Assembly: GCA_010024485.1 (NCBI GenBank)
Contig: RGGX01000004.1
Span: forward strand, 1-22,883
Direction: 5' to 3'
From: Actinomycetota bacterium
GTDB taxonomy: Bacteria; Actinomycetota; Acidimicrobiia; Acidimicrobiales; Ilumatobacteraceae
Length of the DNA stretch: 22,883 nucleotides
The notes under the pieces are model-generated. The model was not told the origin of the DNA and made no database searches. It was given only the letters and a program-made list of their open reading frames with translations. Below, piece by piece: positions 14,442 to 21,050 of the stretch. The translations under genes were made by a program, and so were the position numbers. Position 1 is the stretch's first letter, and every line of letters begins with the position of its first letter.

Positions 14442-15356
14442 CTAGGAGACGATGGTGGCCGGACGGCCCTCGAGGACCGCCAGCGCGTTGTCGATGGCGT
14501 GCTCGTAGAGCCGGCGCCGGCCGGCTGCGGTGGAGGAGGCGACATGGGGTGTCACGACCACGTCCTCGCGTCCGAGGAGCGGGTGACCCGCCGGGAGCGG
14601 TTCGGGCTCGGTCACGTCGAGCGCCGCGCCGCCCAACTGCCCCGACTCGAGGGCTCCGAGCAACGCGTCCTGATCGACGAGGGACCCGCGCGCGCAGTTC
14701 ACGAGCACCGCGCCGGGGCGCATCGTGGCCAGTCGCGCCGCGTCGACGAGGTGGCGGGTGGCCTCGCCGCCGGGGGCGTGGAGCGACACGACATCGGCGG
14801 TCGAGAAGACCTCGTCGAGGTCGACCAGTCGGACCCCGTCGCTGTCGGCCGCGTCGATGAACGGGTCGTGGGCGATCACCTCCATGCCGAGGGCGTGGCC
14901 GACGGCGGCGACACGCCGGGCGATCCGGCCGAGCCCGACCAGACCGAGCCGGCATCCGTCGAGTTCGAGGGCGATGCCGACCGACGGTGCCTTCTCGCCG
15001 CGGTCGGCGATGGCCGTCGTCGTCCTCAGGCGTTTGGTCGCGGCCATCATGAGGGCCACGGTGTGCTCGGCCGTCGACACCGAAGGGGCCTCCGGCGCGT
15101 TGCAGACGGTCACCCCCCGTTCGCGGGCGGCGTCGAGATCGATGTTGTCGTAGCCGATGCCGGTTCGTGACACCACCCGGACCGAGGGGCCCCCGGCGAG
15201 CATCGCGGCATCCCAGCGAACCCTCGCCCCAGCGATGACGGCGATCGCGCGTTCGAGTCCGGAGTCGGGGCCCACGACCTCGAGGCGGCCCTCGACCAGA
15301 TCGCGGTAGGCGTCGGGGAGGGGGGTGTCGAAGAAGACAACCGGGAGTCCGCTCAC
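14442..15356 (-). CDS. D-isomer-specific 2-hydroxyacid dehydrogenase
   Basis: 304 residues. An NAD(P)-dependent reductase of 2-oxo acids, in the family of glyoxylate/hydroxypyruvate reductase and phosphoglycerate dehydrogenase. The substrate half includes VSRTGIGYDNIDLDAARERG, and the nucleotide-binding motif is GLVGLGRIARR (138-148). The catalytic triad is R223 (NCARGSLVD), E252 (DVTEPEPLP) and H271 (TPHVASS). It has no ACT or ASB domain, so it is shorter than the 500-residue actinobacterial SerA and is probably not the serine-pathway enzyme. With the downstream aldolase it could reduce hydroxypyruvate or a similar product; this is inferred. GTG 15356 has TAGGGT 6 bases upstream. Confidence 0.9.
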   Translation of the reverse strand: MSGLPVVFFDTPLPDAYRDLVEGRLEVVGPDSGLERAIAVIAGARVRWDAAMLAGGPSVRVVSRTGIGYDNIDLDAARERGVTVCNAPEAPSVSTAEHTVALMMAATKRLRTTTAIADRGEKAPSVGIALELDGCRLGLVGLGRIARRVAAVGHALGMEVIAHDPFIDAADSDGVRLVDLDEVFSTADVVSLHAPGGEATRHLVDAARLATMRPGAVLVNCARGSLVDQDALLGALESGQLGGAALDVTEPEPLPAGHPLLGREDVVVTPHVASSTAAGRRRLYEHAIDNALAVLEGRPATIVS

Positions 15357-15362
15357 GGTCGA

Positions 15363-15368
15363 ACCCTA
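15363..15368 (-). promoter_or_regulatory. Predicted -10 element of the dehydrogenase-aldolase operon, leaderless
   Basis: On the minus strand TAGGGT ends 6 bases before the GTG at 15356. There is no Shine-Dalgarno between. Confidence 0.55.
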
Positions 15369-15425
15369 ACCGTCGGCGGTCGCATGGATCGGGGGCTGGG
15401 CGGGGCGTGTCGCTCAGGGCTCAGG

Positions 15426-15431
15426 TAGCGT
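15426..15431 (+). promoter_or_regulatory. Possible -10 element of the chorismate mutase operon
   Basis: TAGCGT lies 40 bases before the chorismate mutase ATG. If used, it gives a leader of about 34 bases that starts at the palindrome. This makes the unit an exception to the leaderless pattern around it. Confidence 0.4.
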
Positions 15432-15437
15432 CAGAGG

Positions 15438-15454
15438 CCCCGGAGACTCCGGGG
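15438..15454 (+). repeat. Perfect palindrome in the chorismate mutase leader
   Basis: CCCCGGAG (15438-15445) and CTCCGGGG (15447-15454) are perfect inverted copies around a central A. As RNA it would form a CCCCGG/CCGGGG stem with a short loop at the expected 5' end. As DNA it could be an operator. It ends 17 bases before the ATG. Confidence 0.7.
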
Positions 15455-15459
15455 TGCAC

Positions 15460-15471
15460 ATGAGACGGTGA
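15460..15471 (+). other. Three-codon upstream ORF abutting the chorismate mutase start
   Basis: ATG AGA CGG TGA encodes Met-Arg-Arg. Its stop is followed without a gap, and in the same frame, by the chorismate mutase ATG at 15472. Ribosomes that terminate here could restart directly on the gene. It may be coincidental. Confidence 0.3.
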
Positions 15472-15789
15472 ATGACGATGGGTGACGATCGACTCGACAG
15501 CCTGCGGGCCAGCATCGACAACATCGACGCCGCCGTGGTGCACATGCTCGCCGAGCGGTTCAAGATCACCAAGGCCGTCGGTGAGCACAAGGCGGCAGTC
15601 GGCCTCCCTCCAGCCGACGAGCAGCGGGAACAGGAGCAGGTCGCGAGACTTCGCTCCCTCGCCGAGGAGGCCGGGCTCGACCCGGCCTTCACCGAGAAGT
15701 TCCTGCGTTTCGTGGTTGCTGAGGTCATCCAGCACCACCGCCGGATCGCGGAGGCTGATCCGTCCGGCGCGCCGGCCCCCCAGTCGTGA
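15472..15789 (+). CDS. Chorismate mutase, AroQ type
   Basis: 105 residues, a single AroQ helical domain that converts chorismate to prephenate for phenylalanine and tyrosine. Active-site residues line up with E. coli chorismate mutase: R12 (LRASIDNID), R29 (ERFKIT), K40 (GEHKAAVG) and the DEQREQE segment, with a final VVAEVIQHHRRI helix. There is no signal peptide, so this is the cytosolic kind and not the secreted mycobacterial one. It lacks fused prephenate dehydratase or DAHP synthase domains. The ATG at 15472 is used here; a second in-frame ATG at 15478 is possible. It overlaps the reductase gene by 4 bases. Confidence 0.88.
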   Translation: MTMGDDRLDSLRASIDNIDAAVVHMLAERFKITKAVGEHKAAVGLPPADEQREQEQVARLRSLAEEAGLDPAFTEKFLRFVVAEVIQHHRRIAEADPSGAPAPQS

Positions 15790-17021
15790 CCCGACGCCGA
15801 GTCGACGTCGCGGTCATCGGCGGTGGCCCATCCGGCTCGGCCGCAGCCATGACGGCTGCCCGGGGAGGGGCCTCCGTCGTGGTCCTCGAGCAGGGTGAGC
15901 ACGGTCGCGACAAGAGCTGCGGAGACGGTCTGACGCCGCGCGCGGTCGCGGCGATGGACGCGCTCGGCGTCCCGCTCGACGGCGCGCACCGCATCTCCGG
16001 TCTCAGGATGATGGCCGGCCGTCAGGTGCGCGAGCTGCCCTGGCCGGCGACCGGGCGTTTCCCCGGGCACGGAGCGGTCTGGCCGCGACGCCGGCTCGAT
16101 GCGGCACTGATCGATGCCGCCGCCGACGCGGGCGCCGAGGTTCGCTTCTCGTCGACCGCAGAGCCGGTCCTCGACGGAGATCGGGTGACGGGTGTCCGAG
16201 TGGAGGGTCCGGCGGGCACCGAGGAGATCGACGCCGATCTCGTGGTGGTCGCAGCGGGCGCTCCCGGTGCTGTCGCCCGTCTGGTTGGGGCGACCCGCGA
16301 CCCGGATGAGCCGTTCGGGTTGGCGATCAGGACCTATGCCGAAACCCCGCGGCACGCCGAGGACATGCTCGAGGCCTGCCTCACCCTTCGCGACACCGAG
16401 GGCCGGGCGGTACCGGGCTACGGGTGGATGTTCCCCTGCGGCGACGGCACCGTCAACATCGGTGTCGGCGCCCTGTCGACGATGAAGGGGTTCAAGAAGC
16501 TCAACCTGAACACCCTGCTCGACTCGTACCGTGGCGTCGTCGGTGACGCCTGGTCGCTCGGGCCGAATCTCGAGCGTCCGCGCGCCTGGCGACTGCCGAT
16601 GAGCACGGTCAGACGCCACGGTCCGGGTTGGGTCGCGATCGGGGATGCCGCCGGGCTGGTCAACCCCATGAACGGCGAGGGAATCGACTACGGGCTCGAG
16701 TCGGGGATGCTGGCCGCTGAGCGGTTCCTCGCCGACCCGGCCACGGCACCCGAGGTCTACGACCGCTTGATCGGCGAACGGTTCGACGCGTTCCTCCGGA
16801 CCGGCCGTCGCTTCGCCTTCGTCATCGGTCACCCCGCGCTGCTGCGTCCGGGGCTCCGCCTCGCGGTCGGGACTCAGGCGATCGCCGGGATCACCCTCCA
16901 GGTGATGGGCAATCTGGTCGACGCCGACACCCCGGGGGCGTCGGGTCGGGTGCTGAGAGCCGCCGACCGCCTGCTCGGGCTCGCCGACCCTCTCCTGCGA
17001 CGCACGCGCGCCCGAGCCTGA
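15786..17021 (+). CDS. Geranylgeranyl reductase family FAD-dependent oxidoreductase (MenJ-like)
   Basis: 411 residues. These flavoproteins reduce isoprenoid double bonds. In mycobacteria MenJ saturates one isoprene unit of menaquinone and has nearly this length. The FAD-binding N-terminus VAVIGGGPSGSAAA has GGGPSG at 12-17. It is followed by CGDGLTPRAV, the central PGYGWMFPCGDGTVNIGVG, and the second FAD motif WVAIGDAAGLVNPMNGEGIDYGLESG. The C-terminal part has a hydrophobic stretch (AVGTQAIAGITLQVMGNL) that may contact the membrane. GTG at 15786 overlaps the chorismate mutase stop, indicating coupling. Menaquinone is the inferred substrate; archaeal-type lipids or another isoprenoid are alternatives. 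Confidence 0.88.
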   Translation: MTRRRVDVAVIGGGPSGSAAAMTAARGGASVVVLEQGEHGRDKSCGDGLTPRAVAAMDALGVPLDGAHRISGLRMMAGRQVRELPWPATGRFPGHGAVWPRRRLDAALIDAAADAGAEVRFSSTAEPVLDGDRVTGVRVEGPAGTEEIDADLVVVAAGAPGAVARLVGATRDPDEPFGLAIRTYAETPRHAEDMLEACLTLRDTEGRAVPGYGWMFPCGDGTVNIGVGALSTMKGFKKLNLNTLLDSYRGVVGDAWSLGPNLERPRAWRLPMSTVRRHGPGWVAIGDAAGLVNPMNGEGIDYGLESGMLAAERFLADPATAPEVYDRLIGERFDAFLRTGRRFAFVIGHPALLRPGLRLAVGTQAIAGITLQVMGNLVDADTPGASGRVLRAADRLLGLADPLLRRTRARA

Positions 17022-17028
17022 GCGTCGC

Positions 17029-17034
17029 TAACTT
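17029..17034 (+). promoter_or_regulatory. Predicted -10 element of the polyphosphate glucokinase gene, leaderless
   Basis: TAACTT fits TANNNT and ends 6 bases before the GTG at 17041. It lies in the 19-base gap after the reductase gene, whose transcript may also continue through. Confidence 0.55.
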
Positions 17035-17040
17035 CTCAGC

Positions 17041-17784
17041 GTGGACGTCGCCCTCGGCATCGATATCGGCGGCACCGGGATGAAGGCGGCACCGGTCGAG
17101 GTGTCCACCGGCAGGCTCATCGCCGACCGCTTCCGAATCCCGACCCCGACACCGTCCACCCCTGAGGCCATGGCCGAGGTCGTGCGCGAACTCGACCTGC
17201 ACTTCGCGGATATCACCGGTGGGACCGGTCCCGTCGGTGTGGCGTTCCCCGCTGTCGTCCGGTCGGGTGTGGTGCACAGCGCGGCCAACATCGATCCCAG
17301 CTGGGTCGGGGTCGATGCCGCCAGCGCGTTCTCCGCCGCTCTCGGTCGTCCGGTGGTGGTGGTCAACGACGCCGATGCAGCCGGGCTGGCCGAGATGTCC
17401 TTCGGCGCCGGCCGTGGTCGCGACGGGCTGGTGGTGACCCTGACCCTCGGCACGGGTATCGGCTCGGGGATGTTCATGGATGGCGCGCTGGTGCCGAACA
17501 CCGAGTTCGGGCACCTCGAGTTCCGCGGCGAGTCGGTCGAGCGGTACGCGGCGGCTTCGGCGAGGAGCCGCGAGGATCTCTCCTGGAGGGATTGGGCCGA
17601 CCGCGTCGGGGAGTTCCTCGAGATGGTCGACCGGCTCTTCTCGCCCGATCTCGTCATCCTGGGCGGCGGCGTGAGTCGCAAGCCGGAGAAGTGGTTCCAC
17701 CGGATCGACACCAGATTCGAGACGGTGATCGCCACGATGGCCAACCACGCGGGTGTGGTCGGCGCGGCCATGGCCGCGGTCTGA
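17041..17784 (+). CDS. ppgK: Polyphosphate glucokinase (ROK family)
   Basis: 247 residues. It phosphorylates glucose with polyphosphate, or ATP, as donor and is typical of actinobacteria. The N-terminal phosphate-binding motif is GIDIGGTGMKAAPV (6-19). Further motifs are VVNDADAAGLAE with the catalytic aspartate, LTLGTGIGSGMF, and NTEFGHLEFRGESVERYAA. The NTE(F/L)GH(L/M)E segment without the ROK zinc-cysteine cluster is the mark of PpgK against ATP-only glucokinases. It is convergent with the exchanger gene, with only 14 bases between the stops and no clear terminator. Confidence 0.92.
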   Translation: MDVALGIDIGGTGMKAAPVEVSTGRLIADRFRIPTPTPSTPEAMAEVVRELDLHFADITGGTGPVGVAFPAVVRSGVVHSAANIDPSWVGVDAASAFSAALGRPVVVVNDADAAGLAEMSFGAGRGRDGLVVTLTLGTGIGSGMFMDGALVPNTEFGHLEFRGESVERYAAASARSREDLSWRDWADRVGEFLEMVDRLFSPDLVILGGGVSRKPEKWFHRIDTRFETVIATMANHAGVVGAAMAAV

Positions 17785-17798
17785 ACGGGAGTCGAGCC

Positions 17799-18929
17799 TC
17801 AGCCGGCGCTCAGGCCGCCACGGCGCTGTCCGATGGCGCGATAGGCGACCACGATCACGGTCAGCGCGGTGAGCGGGACCGCGAAGTACAGCATCAACGA
17901 TGAGAAGGCGCTCTGGAGGTCGTGCTCGGCGGCGTCGAGGCCGAGCCAGACGAGGTAGGCGACGTAGTAGGAGAGGAACACCGCTCCCTGCCACCGGCGG
18001 AGGATGAAACCGTCGGCGAAGATCGGGAGACATGCGACGGCGACCGCCAGCATGAACGGCAGATCGAAGCCCCGCGCTCCGCTCGAGACGATGACGGGGG
18101 AGACCACGCCGGTGATGCCGAGCACAGCGAGGATGTTGAACAGGTTCGAGCCGATCGCGTTGCCGACCGCCATGTCGCGCTGACCGCGGGCCGCGGCGAC
18201 GACCGAGGTGGCGATCTCGGGGAGCGAGGTGCCGACGGCCACCACGGTCAGGCCGATGACGAGCTCGCTGATGTCGAGGGCCCGGGCGATGTCGGTGGCC
18301 GCGGTCACCAGGGACTGCGCACCGACCACGAGCAGCGCGAGTCCTCCGACCACGTACAGCAGGTCCCGCCAGAGCGAGGAGCCGCGGATCTTCTCCCGAC
18401 CGAGCGCGGATGAGTACTCGCTGGCGAGCGTCGCGGCATCGGCCACCCCGTCGTGGTCCTCGTCGGCGTCCTGATCACCCACCGCCGAACGGACCGTCCA
18501 CACCAGATAGACGATGAGGATCGCCACGAAGAGCCCACCGTCGAGTCGACCGATCCTGCCGTCGAGACCGAGGACCAGCACCAGGGCCGACATCACGATC
18601 ATGATCGGCACGTCGACGCGCACGATCCGCTGCGCGACGACGAGTCCTCCGCCGACCACAGCTGAGAGGCCGAGGACGAGCAGGACGTTGGCGATGTTGC
18701 TCCCGATCACGTTGCCGAGGGCGATCTCGCTCTCGCCGCCGGCCGCGGCGCCGATGCTGACGGCGAGCTCCGGGGCGCTGGTACCGAAGGCGACGACGGT
18801 GAGACCGATGACGACAGGGGAGAGCCCGCTGCGCGCCGCCAGACGTGACGAGCCGCGCACCAGGGACTCAGCGCCGACCACGAGGGCGACGACGCCGACG
18901 ACGAACCAGACGGCGACGAGGGGGCTCAT
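17799..18929 (-). CDS. CaCA-family Na+/Ca2+ (or H+/Ca2+) exchanger, YrbG-like
   Basis: 376 residues, about ten membrane segments in two inverted halves. The two alpha repeats are unmistakable: GTSAPE (49-54) with GNVIGSNIAN (72-81), and GTSLPE (233-238) with GNAIGSNLFN (256-265). They form the ion site of the NCX_Mj fold, with the glutamates as cation ligands. The loop between the halves (about 146-187) carries an acidic string GDQDADEDHDGVAD (151-164) that resembles a calcium-binding DxDxDG loop. The frame is open to 18986, but the ATG at 18929 begins directly with a hydrophobic helix, as the family does. The longer form would run across the pfkB promoter. Export of calcium is the likely role; ion specificity cannot be told. 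Confidence 0.92.
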   Translation of the reverse strand: MSPLVAVWFVVGVVALVVGAESLVRGSSRLAARSGLSPVVIGLTVVAFGTSAPELAVSIGAAAGGESEIALGNVIGSNIANVLLVLGLSAVVGGGLVVAQRIVRVDVPIMIVMSALVLVLGLDGRIGRLDGGLFVAILIVYLVWTVRSAVGDQDADEDHDGVADAATLASEYSSALGREKIRGSSLWRDLLYVVGGLALLVVGAQSLVTAATDIARALDISELVIGLTVVAVGTSLPEIATSVVAAARGQRDMAVGNAIGSNLFNILAVLGITGVVSPVIVSSGARGFDLPFMLAVAVACLPIFADGFILRRWQGAVFLSYYVAYLVWLGLDAAEHDLQSAFSSLMLYFAVPLTALTVIVVAYRAIGQRRGGLSAG

Positions 18930-18935
18930 GGGCGC

Positions 18936-18941
18936 ACAGCA
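18936..18941 (-). promoter_or_regulatory. Weak predicted -10 element of the exchanger gene
   Basis: On the minus strand TGCTGT ends 6 bases before the ATG at 18929. The spacing fits the leaderless pattern but the second base is G, so support is weak. A short dyad AGTGG/CCACT lies just beyond at 18946-18961. Confidence 0.25.
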
Positions 18942-18980
18942 TCGCAGTGGACGGAGCCACTCGAAACCCCCCGCACCTGA

Positions 18981-18986
18981 CACCAT
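18981..18986 (+). promoter_or_regulatory. Predicted -10 element of the PfkB kinase gene, leaderless
   Basis: CACCAT ends 6 bases before the ATG at 18993. The first base is C rather than T, as at mrp and argS. Confidence 0.4.
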
Positions 18987-18992
18987 GTCGGC

Positions 18993-19937
18993 ATGGCGGC
19001 GCCCGAATCCGAACGTGGGACCTCGCCGGTGCTCGTTCTGGGTGAGGCGCTGTGCGATCTCGTCATCGATCTCGACGGGTCGGTGACCTCGGCGCTCGGG
19101 GGCGCGCCGTACAACACGGCTCGAGCACTTGGCCGCCTGGGTGTGCCGACGGGGTTCTCCTCACCGGTCTCGACCGACCGGTTCGGCGAACTGTTGGCCG
19201 ACTCGCTCCGCGAGGCCGGCGTCGACATCTCCGGCGCTCGGCGGACCGAGGCCCCCACCACCCTCGCGGCCGCCACGCTGTCGGCGGAGGGTTCCGCCTC
19301 CTACCGCTTCTACGTCGAGGGCACCTCGGTGCTCGACGTCGAGCCGGTGACCGTGTCCCGCCCGGTCACCGCGGTGATGACCGGCGGCCTCGCCATCGCG
19401 CTCCCGTCGGTCACCGCGGCGATCGAACCGGTGCTCCATCTCGATGTTCCGGTGTTCGTCGACGTGAACTGTCGACCCGCGATGATCGATGATCGCCCGG
19501 CCTACCTCGAGCGGGTGCATCGGGTGGCATCCCTCGCCGACGTCGTGAAGGTGTCCGACGAGGATGCCCGATGGATGTCGGGGGAGGCGGGGGAGCGAGG
19601 GGTCGAGCTCGCCGTCGAGTCGCTGCTCACCCTCGGAGCGCGCGCCGTCGTGGTGACCGCCGGAGCGAGTCCGGTGAGCGTCAGCACACCGACGGGACGC
19701 GCTGAGGTGCCCGTTCCCGCCGTGGACATCGTCGACACCATCGGAGCCGGTGACGCCTTCGACGCCGGAATGATCGCCCACTGGTTCCGGGCGGGCGCCG
19801 ATGCTCGCCGACTCGGAGATCTCGATGCCCTCCTGCCGGCCGTGCGGGCCGGGGTGGTGGTGTCCGGGGCGGTCTGCGCGAGACGGGGAGCCGATCCCCC
19901 CACGGTCGATGAGCTCCCCGATGACCTGTGGCCGTGA
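18993..19937 (+). CDS. PfkB-family carbohydrate kinase (fructokinase-like)
   Basis: 314 residues, ribokinase fold. It transfers phosphate from ATP to a sugar or related alcohol. PfkB signature 1 appears as GGAPYNTARALGRLG (36-50). The lid strands include SYRFYVEGTS. Signature 2, DTIGAGDAFDAGM, begins at D248, with the catalytic base D254 and the GAGD anion hole. GGAPxNxA is typical of fructokinases, and the length fits, but 2-keto-3-deoxygluconate kinase and others share these motifs, so the substrate is open. It is divergent from the cation exchanger. An M20 peptidase gene follows after 29 bases with its own probable promoter. Confidence 0.88.
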   Translation: MAAPESERGTSPVLVLGEALCDLVIDLDGSVTSALGGAPYNTARALGRLGVPTGFSSPVSTDRFGELLADSLREAGVDISGARRTEAPTTLAAATLSAEGSASYRFYVEGTSVLDVEPVTVSRPVTAVMTGGLAIALPSVTAAIEPVLHLDVPVFVDVNCRPAMIDDRPAYLERVHRVASLADVVKVSDEDARWMSGEAGERGVELAVESLLTLGARAVVVTAGASPVSVSTPTGRAEVPVPAVDIVDTIGAGDAFDAGMIAHWFRAGADARRLGDLDALLPAVRAGVVVSGAVCARRGADPPTVDELPDDLWP

Positions 19938-19954
19938 CCGCGGCCGTTGATCGT

Positions 19955-19960
19955 TAGCGT
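19955..19960 (+). promoter_or_regulatory. Predicted -10 element of the M20 peptidase gene, leaderless
   Basis: TAGCGT fits TANNNT and ends 6 bases before the GTG at 19967. No Shine-Dalgarno lies between. It decides the start in favour of 19967 over the overlapping GTG at 19965. Confidence 0.55.
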
Positions 19961-19966
19961 GGCGGT

Positions 19967-21049
19967 GTGGACGGGTTGAACCTCGACGAGATGCTCGACG
20001 ACCTCCGGCGGCTGGTCGAGACCGAGTCGCCCTCGGACGACCCCGAGGCCCTCCGCCGCTCGGCTGAGGTGCTCGCCGAGGTCATCTCCTCCCGTCTCGG
20101 GCCGGGGGTCGAGATCATCGAGGGTCCGGCCGGCCCCCACGTCCGCTGGAGCGGATCGGACCGACCCCGGGTGCTCGTGCTCGGACATCACGACACGGTC
20201 TTCCCTCTCGGCACCCTCGAGCGGCGCCCCTTCGCGGTCGTCGACGGGCGTGCGACCGGTCCGGGGGTGTTCGACATGAAGGCGGGGATCGTGCAGGCCG
20301 TGTGGGGGGTCGCGGCGAGCGGTCACGCCGAGTCGGTCGAGTTGCTGTTCTCCTGCGACGAGGAGGTCGGCTCACTCTCCTCGCGCGCCATGATCGAGGA
20401 GCGCGCTCTCGACTGCGGGGCGGTGCTGGTTCTCGAGCCGAGTGCTGACGGTGGCGCGCTCAAGATCGGGCGCAAGGGAACCGGGACCTTCCAGGTGACG
20501 GTCCAGGGCCGCGCCTCCCATGCCGGCCTCGACCCGGAGAAGGGTGTCAACTCACTCGTCGAGGCCGCGCACCAGGTGCTCGCCGTCGCCGCCCTCGCCG
20601 ATCCGACCCGAGGCACGACGGTGACACCGACGGTGGCGCATGGCGGCACGGCTGACAACGTCGTCCCCGCCGAGACGACCATCAGGGTCGATGTCCGGGT
20701 GACCGGGCCCGACGAGGCCGCGAGGGTGGAGGCGGCCATGGCGTCGCTCACCCCGGTGGATCCCGCCGCGTCGATCAGCGTGAGTGGTGCCGTCGGCCGT
20801 CCGCCGATGCCCGAGGGCTCGGCCGGCGAGCTCCTCGGCCTCGCCCGTGAGCACGACCCGGCGATCGGCGCGGTGGTCGTGGGAGGCGGTAGCGACGGCA
20901 ACTTCACGGCCGCCGTCGGCGTGCCCACCCTCGACGGGATGGGCGCGGTCGGAGGTGGCGCGCACGCCGATCACGAGCACGTGCTGGTGGAGACGATGCC
21001 GGATCGGGCGCGGTTGGTCGCCGCGGTCGTGTCGGCCCGCTGCGCCTGA
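19967..21049 (+). CDS. M20-family metallopeptidase (carboxypeptidase G2-like)
   Basis: 360 residues, two-zinc hydrolase. Metal and catalytic residues are all visible: H74 and D76 (LGHHDTVFP), bridging D103 (VFDMKAG), the base E132 with ligand E133 (CDEEVGS), E157 (LEPS), and a C-terminal histidine in GGGAHADHEHV. The dimerisation domain carries ASHAGLDPEKGVNSLVEAAH. SHAGxxPExGxN and the CDEE motif resemble glutamate carboxypeptidase (CPG2) more than ArgE or DapE. The convergent neighbour is argG, but a deacetylase role in arginine synthesis is not favoured by the motifs. There is no signal peptide, so it acts in the cytosol. Its stop is one base from the argG stop. Confidence 0.9.
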   Translation: MDGLNLDEMLDDLRRLVETESPSDDPEALRRSAEVLAEVISSRLGPGVEIIEGPAGPHVRWSGSDRPRVLVLGHHDTVFPLGTLERRPFAVVDGRATGPGVFDMKAGIVQAVWGVAASGHAESVELLFSCDEEVGSLSSRAMIEERALDCGAVLVLEPSADGGALKIGRKGTGTFQVTVQGRASHAGLDPEKGVNSLVEAAHQVLAVAALADPTRGTTVTPTVAHGGTADNVVPAETTIRVDVRVTGPDEAARVEAAMASLTPVDPAASISVSGAVGRPPMPEGSAGELLGLAREHDPAIGAVVVGGGSDGNFTAAVGVPTLDGMGAVGGGAHADHEHVLVETMPDRARLVAAVVSARCA

Positions 21050-21050
21050 G

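Noticed and set aside
18930..18986. Exchanger start at 18986
   Set aside because: It adds 19 residues before the first membrane helix that the family lacks and runs across the divergent pfkB promoter.
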